Positions 61,681 to 64,000 of a stretch of 64,000 nucleotides of DNA are shown here, one piece after another (position 1 is the first letter of the stretch; every line of letters starts with the position of its first letter). The position numbers were made by a program, and so were the translations under genes. The notes beneath the pieces were generated by a model that was not told the origin of the DNA, did no database searches, and saw only the letters and a program-made list of their open reading frames with translations. The stretch covers positions 1 through 64,000 of the forward strand of contig JAOBSW010000134.1 in NCBI GenBank assembly GCA_026214975.1, written 5' to 3'. The DNA is from Gentiana macrophylla. Its lineage: Eukaryota > Streptophyta > Magnoliopsida > Gentianales > Gentianaceae.

Positions 61681-62955
61681 ATACAACGTGATTAGGTGCT
61701 AAAATGTTGTCTAAAAAGAAACCTGTTGCAATGACAAAAGACACCATGAGTAAATCGTTCAGGACAAACCTTACTAGGAAAAAACATTTGGGAGTTCTTA
61801 AAGGGATCTGTATCAGTTTTGCAAAGATGTTCCACAACAATTGCAAGCCATCAAAGGATACGCAGGAAAAACCTTCAGAGAGCACAATACGCTCGACTCA
61901 TTCCGGAGACGAACAATTTCCATGATGAATACCTATATAGTTCAACATACTCTTTTGTTTCACGGATATTTTTGCACCATGGTTATGTATCCCTAAGGTA
62001 GAAACAACTATCCGGTTTCTTATAAATCTTCAAAAGCTTCACAGAGCTTGACAACTTTCGAATCTACATTTCCCGATCGACCAAGAAGCTCTTCATTAGT
62101 TAACACAATGTTGCTCCTTCGCTTCTATCTAAGCCACTGACTTTCATATTCCTTTGATAAAAGATTCGAATGGACAAGGCAAAAGTTAATAAGCTAAAGG
62201 CCAACATCGAACAACTAAGTGCAAGAGCGAGAGATGAGCATGACAGAATCCTGTCCATGTCTATGATGTAATCCCGTCATTAGATCAAATTCTGGGCAAT
62301 CCTTTTCAAACAAAGCATGAGATCTTCAAAAAGAATGCATAAAGGCGCCAAGTCCTTGTGGACGGAATCACTTGGAAGTAGAAACTAGCTCTTCTTTTTG
62401 TAACACTTTGCTACCAACTGTATAAATGAAATTGTATCTAAAAGTGTGCATATGTCACCCATGTCTCAAGAACCTTCACTCTAAGAGACAAAAACCATAC
62501 TTGAAATCAAACGAGTTCCAATAACAAGCAGTATTCAAGTGTTACTTTGGCAAAGATGAAAAGCATGACAAGTTCCCATTCTCATTTTAGCATTTCTAGA
62601 CAAATAACCTTTCTAGGTGATGCTTTCAGATCTTCGCCTACGATATCTTTCGGAAGACCAAGTGCTAGACTTTGAATTCGACTTTCCGAACTTGAGAACA
62701 AAGTGTGAGTGATTTTAACCAGAAAGAATGTAAGTCGATCGAACCATGGGAAGGAGTTGCTCAAATACGCATAGCGGCCGTGAACCATGATCCCTGACAA
62801 GCTACAAATTTTCCAGCCATGTAATAAGACCAAAAATCTCGTGATTCAAACAACTTCATTACACAATTGAGGTTAAGAAAGCCCTGAGGACTAAATGAAT
62901 CACCACAAGGACTTGACTTCCAGACATAATTCACACATTTCGTAGTCCCTTGACA
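61681..62955. other. Unassigned region with unidentified small open frames
   Basis: Open frames exist on both strands (plus 61704-61925; minus 62582-62833 and 62761-62958), and a plus-strand frame near 62171-62272 reads MDKAKVNKLKANIEQLSAR. None matches a family that I know. They could be remnants of a diverged element or chance. No splice structure was evident. Confidence 0.3.
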
Positions 62956-62960
62956 CAATC

Positions 62961-63176
62961 ACCAGTGTCACTGATGTTGGTGTTCAACAACGAACACCAG
63001 TGGCACCGACGTTCCCTTTATAAAAGTATCACAATTTAGAAACGTCAATTCACTGACTTTCCACTGGTGTTCGTTGTTGAACACCAACGTCAGTGACGTC
63101 GAACACCAGTGTCACTAGTGACTTTCCACTAGTGTTCGTTGTTGGTGTTCAACAACGAACACCAGTGTCACCGACG
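62961..63176. repeat. Cluster of direct and inverted copies of a 25-35 bp palindromic motif
   Basis: Four copies of GTTCAACAACGAACACCAG-type sequence lie here. Forward copies are at about 62976-63011 and 63141-63176, and reverse-complement copies at about 63060-63097 and 63126-63147. Two copies are nearly identical over 36 bases. The arrangement could fold into large hairpins. Confidence 0.8.
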
Positions 63177-63639
63177 ATTTTTTCATCCGAAAAAATAATC
63201 AAAAAATGGATGCCAATAGTAATTTGGGGTGTGCCGATAGAACCCCTTATTAAATTGTCTAGTCATTAAAAACATGACTAATTTACAATTACATCCTTTT
63301 TTTTTCCCTAACAGGGTTTGAACACTAATCTCCATTTCACCTTATAGTCTAGCTCACTACTAGACCGATGCACCTTGTGCCAATTACATCCATTTCATAT
63401 TGTCCCTATTTTTTTTATTAAATGCTTATATGTGGGTATTTTAGGCATTTAAGAAACAACTTTATTCTAAGTATTAGTTATTGGACTTATTTTGAAACAT
63501 CCATAAATGGAATAAGTCACAAATAAATTGGGACGGAAGGAGAAACTAATAAGTAATATGTTTTGGTTTAAACCGGATATTTATATTAATTGAAAAAGAA
63601 ATTGTACAACTGTTCAAAAGCTGAAACAACAAGAATATA
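63177..63639. other. AT-rich spacer
   Basis: No conserved coding frame. It contains T runs and short sequences that may be the 3' end of the LINE fragment on its right. Confidence 0.35.
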
Positions 63640-64000
63640 GAGAGAAACTCAAGAAATTAAACAAGAGAACTTATGTTTGCCAGGCTAAGTGAAGTTCCCT
63701 TGCTTTCCGTATGGCTTGCGATATAAACACCGACTTTGGAGGCGTATGTTGATCTTCATGATGAAACTCTACGTTGCGCCATTACCAAATACTGAGATTA
63801 ACTCCCGAAACAGAAATCTCCAGAACGTGATATTGTCTTTCTTATACATATCCTTTTGAAGACACTTATCAAGCCAATTTGGGACGTCATGGATGTTGAA
63901 GAATTCGTGTCAATGTTGTTGGCGCACGATATCCTTCCACTTCCCACACACCCATCCACAATCTCTAAGAGCATGCAAGAGTGGAAGGGATAGTATGTTT
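63640..64000 (-). mobile_element. LINE fragment, zinc-binding/C-terminal region, cut by the window edge
   Basis: On the minus strand, translation from the edge gives LLHALRDCGWVCGKWKDIV, NWLDKCLQKDMYKKDNITFW and, in a shifted frame, WQWRNVEFHHEDQ and KSVFISQAIRKAREL. This pattern (LHALRDC..W..W, then W-x-WRN, then an AxxxA helix) is typical of the C-terminal end of plant LINE RT ORFs. At least one frameshift is present. The upstream part lies outside the window. Confidence 0.65.

Noticed and set aside
61481..61885. 134-codon minus-strand frame
   Set aside because: Spans the CACTA end and the GAGCTCG repeat, with no recognisable domain; likely chance.
62961..63176. CRISPR-like array
   Set aside because: Copies are in mixed orientation with irregular spacing, in plant nuclear DNA.

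Overview
The window looks like nuclear DNA from a flowering plant, most likely a eudicot. It is AT-rich, has multi-exon genes with GT/AG introns, and is crowded with Copia, Gypsy, LINE, CACTA and MITE sequences. I cannot name the species. I recognised four host genes by matching exon translations to families from memory; no database search was possible.

Gene-rich left part (1 to about 26.3 kb). A minus-strand gene of 19 coding exons (11529 down to 387) encodes a BAR-PH-ArfGAP-ankyrin protein of the AGD2/AGD4 type. It diverges from a four-exon plus-strand DHHC S-acyltransferase gene close to PAT11 (12686-16167). Next is a six-exon plus-strand Yellow Stripe-Like (OPT family) transporter gene (18097-20700). 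It converges on an eleven-exon minus-strand TOM1/TOM3-type membrane protein gene (26304 down to 21713). The genes are unrelated in function and only neighbours. All four carry single-base insertions or deletions inside exons that otherwise keep family-level conservation and correct splice sites. I read most of these as assembly errors, so the exons are given as homology-guided models.

Transposon-rich right part (about 26.6 to 64 kb). In order:
- a decayed minus-strand Copia (26858-31780), 3' truncated and fused to a second RT fragment, with a 416-bp TIR element nested in it;
- a retroposon-like segment split by a young full-length plus-strand Copia (32839-37620) with identical 160-bp LTRs and TSD GTGAT;
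- a 10.9-kb plus-strand chromodomain Gypsy (38394-49287, TSD CATCA), itself interrupted by a 1.56-kb solo LTR (TSD ACTAC);
- a diverged tandem repeat and a long inverted repeat;
- a second minus-strand Copia related to the first (52227-57490, TSD GTTCT);
- a CACTA-like element (58862-61581) holding a near-perfect hairpin and a Tourist-like MITE;
- a cluster of palindromic repeats and a LINE fragment at the right edge.

The strongest observations are the nested insertions with matching target-site duplications, the apparent CAG/CTG to CG bias in the second Copia, the lysine at the ArfGAP arginine-finger position, and the long inverted repeats. I saw no CRISPR array, rRNA or tRNA gene, and no convincing undescribed biochemical system.
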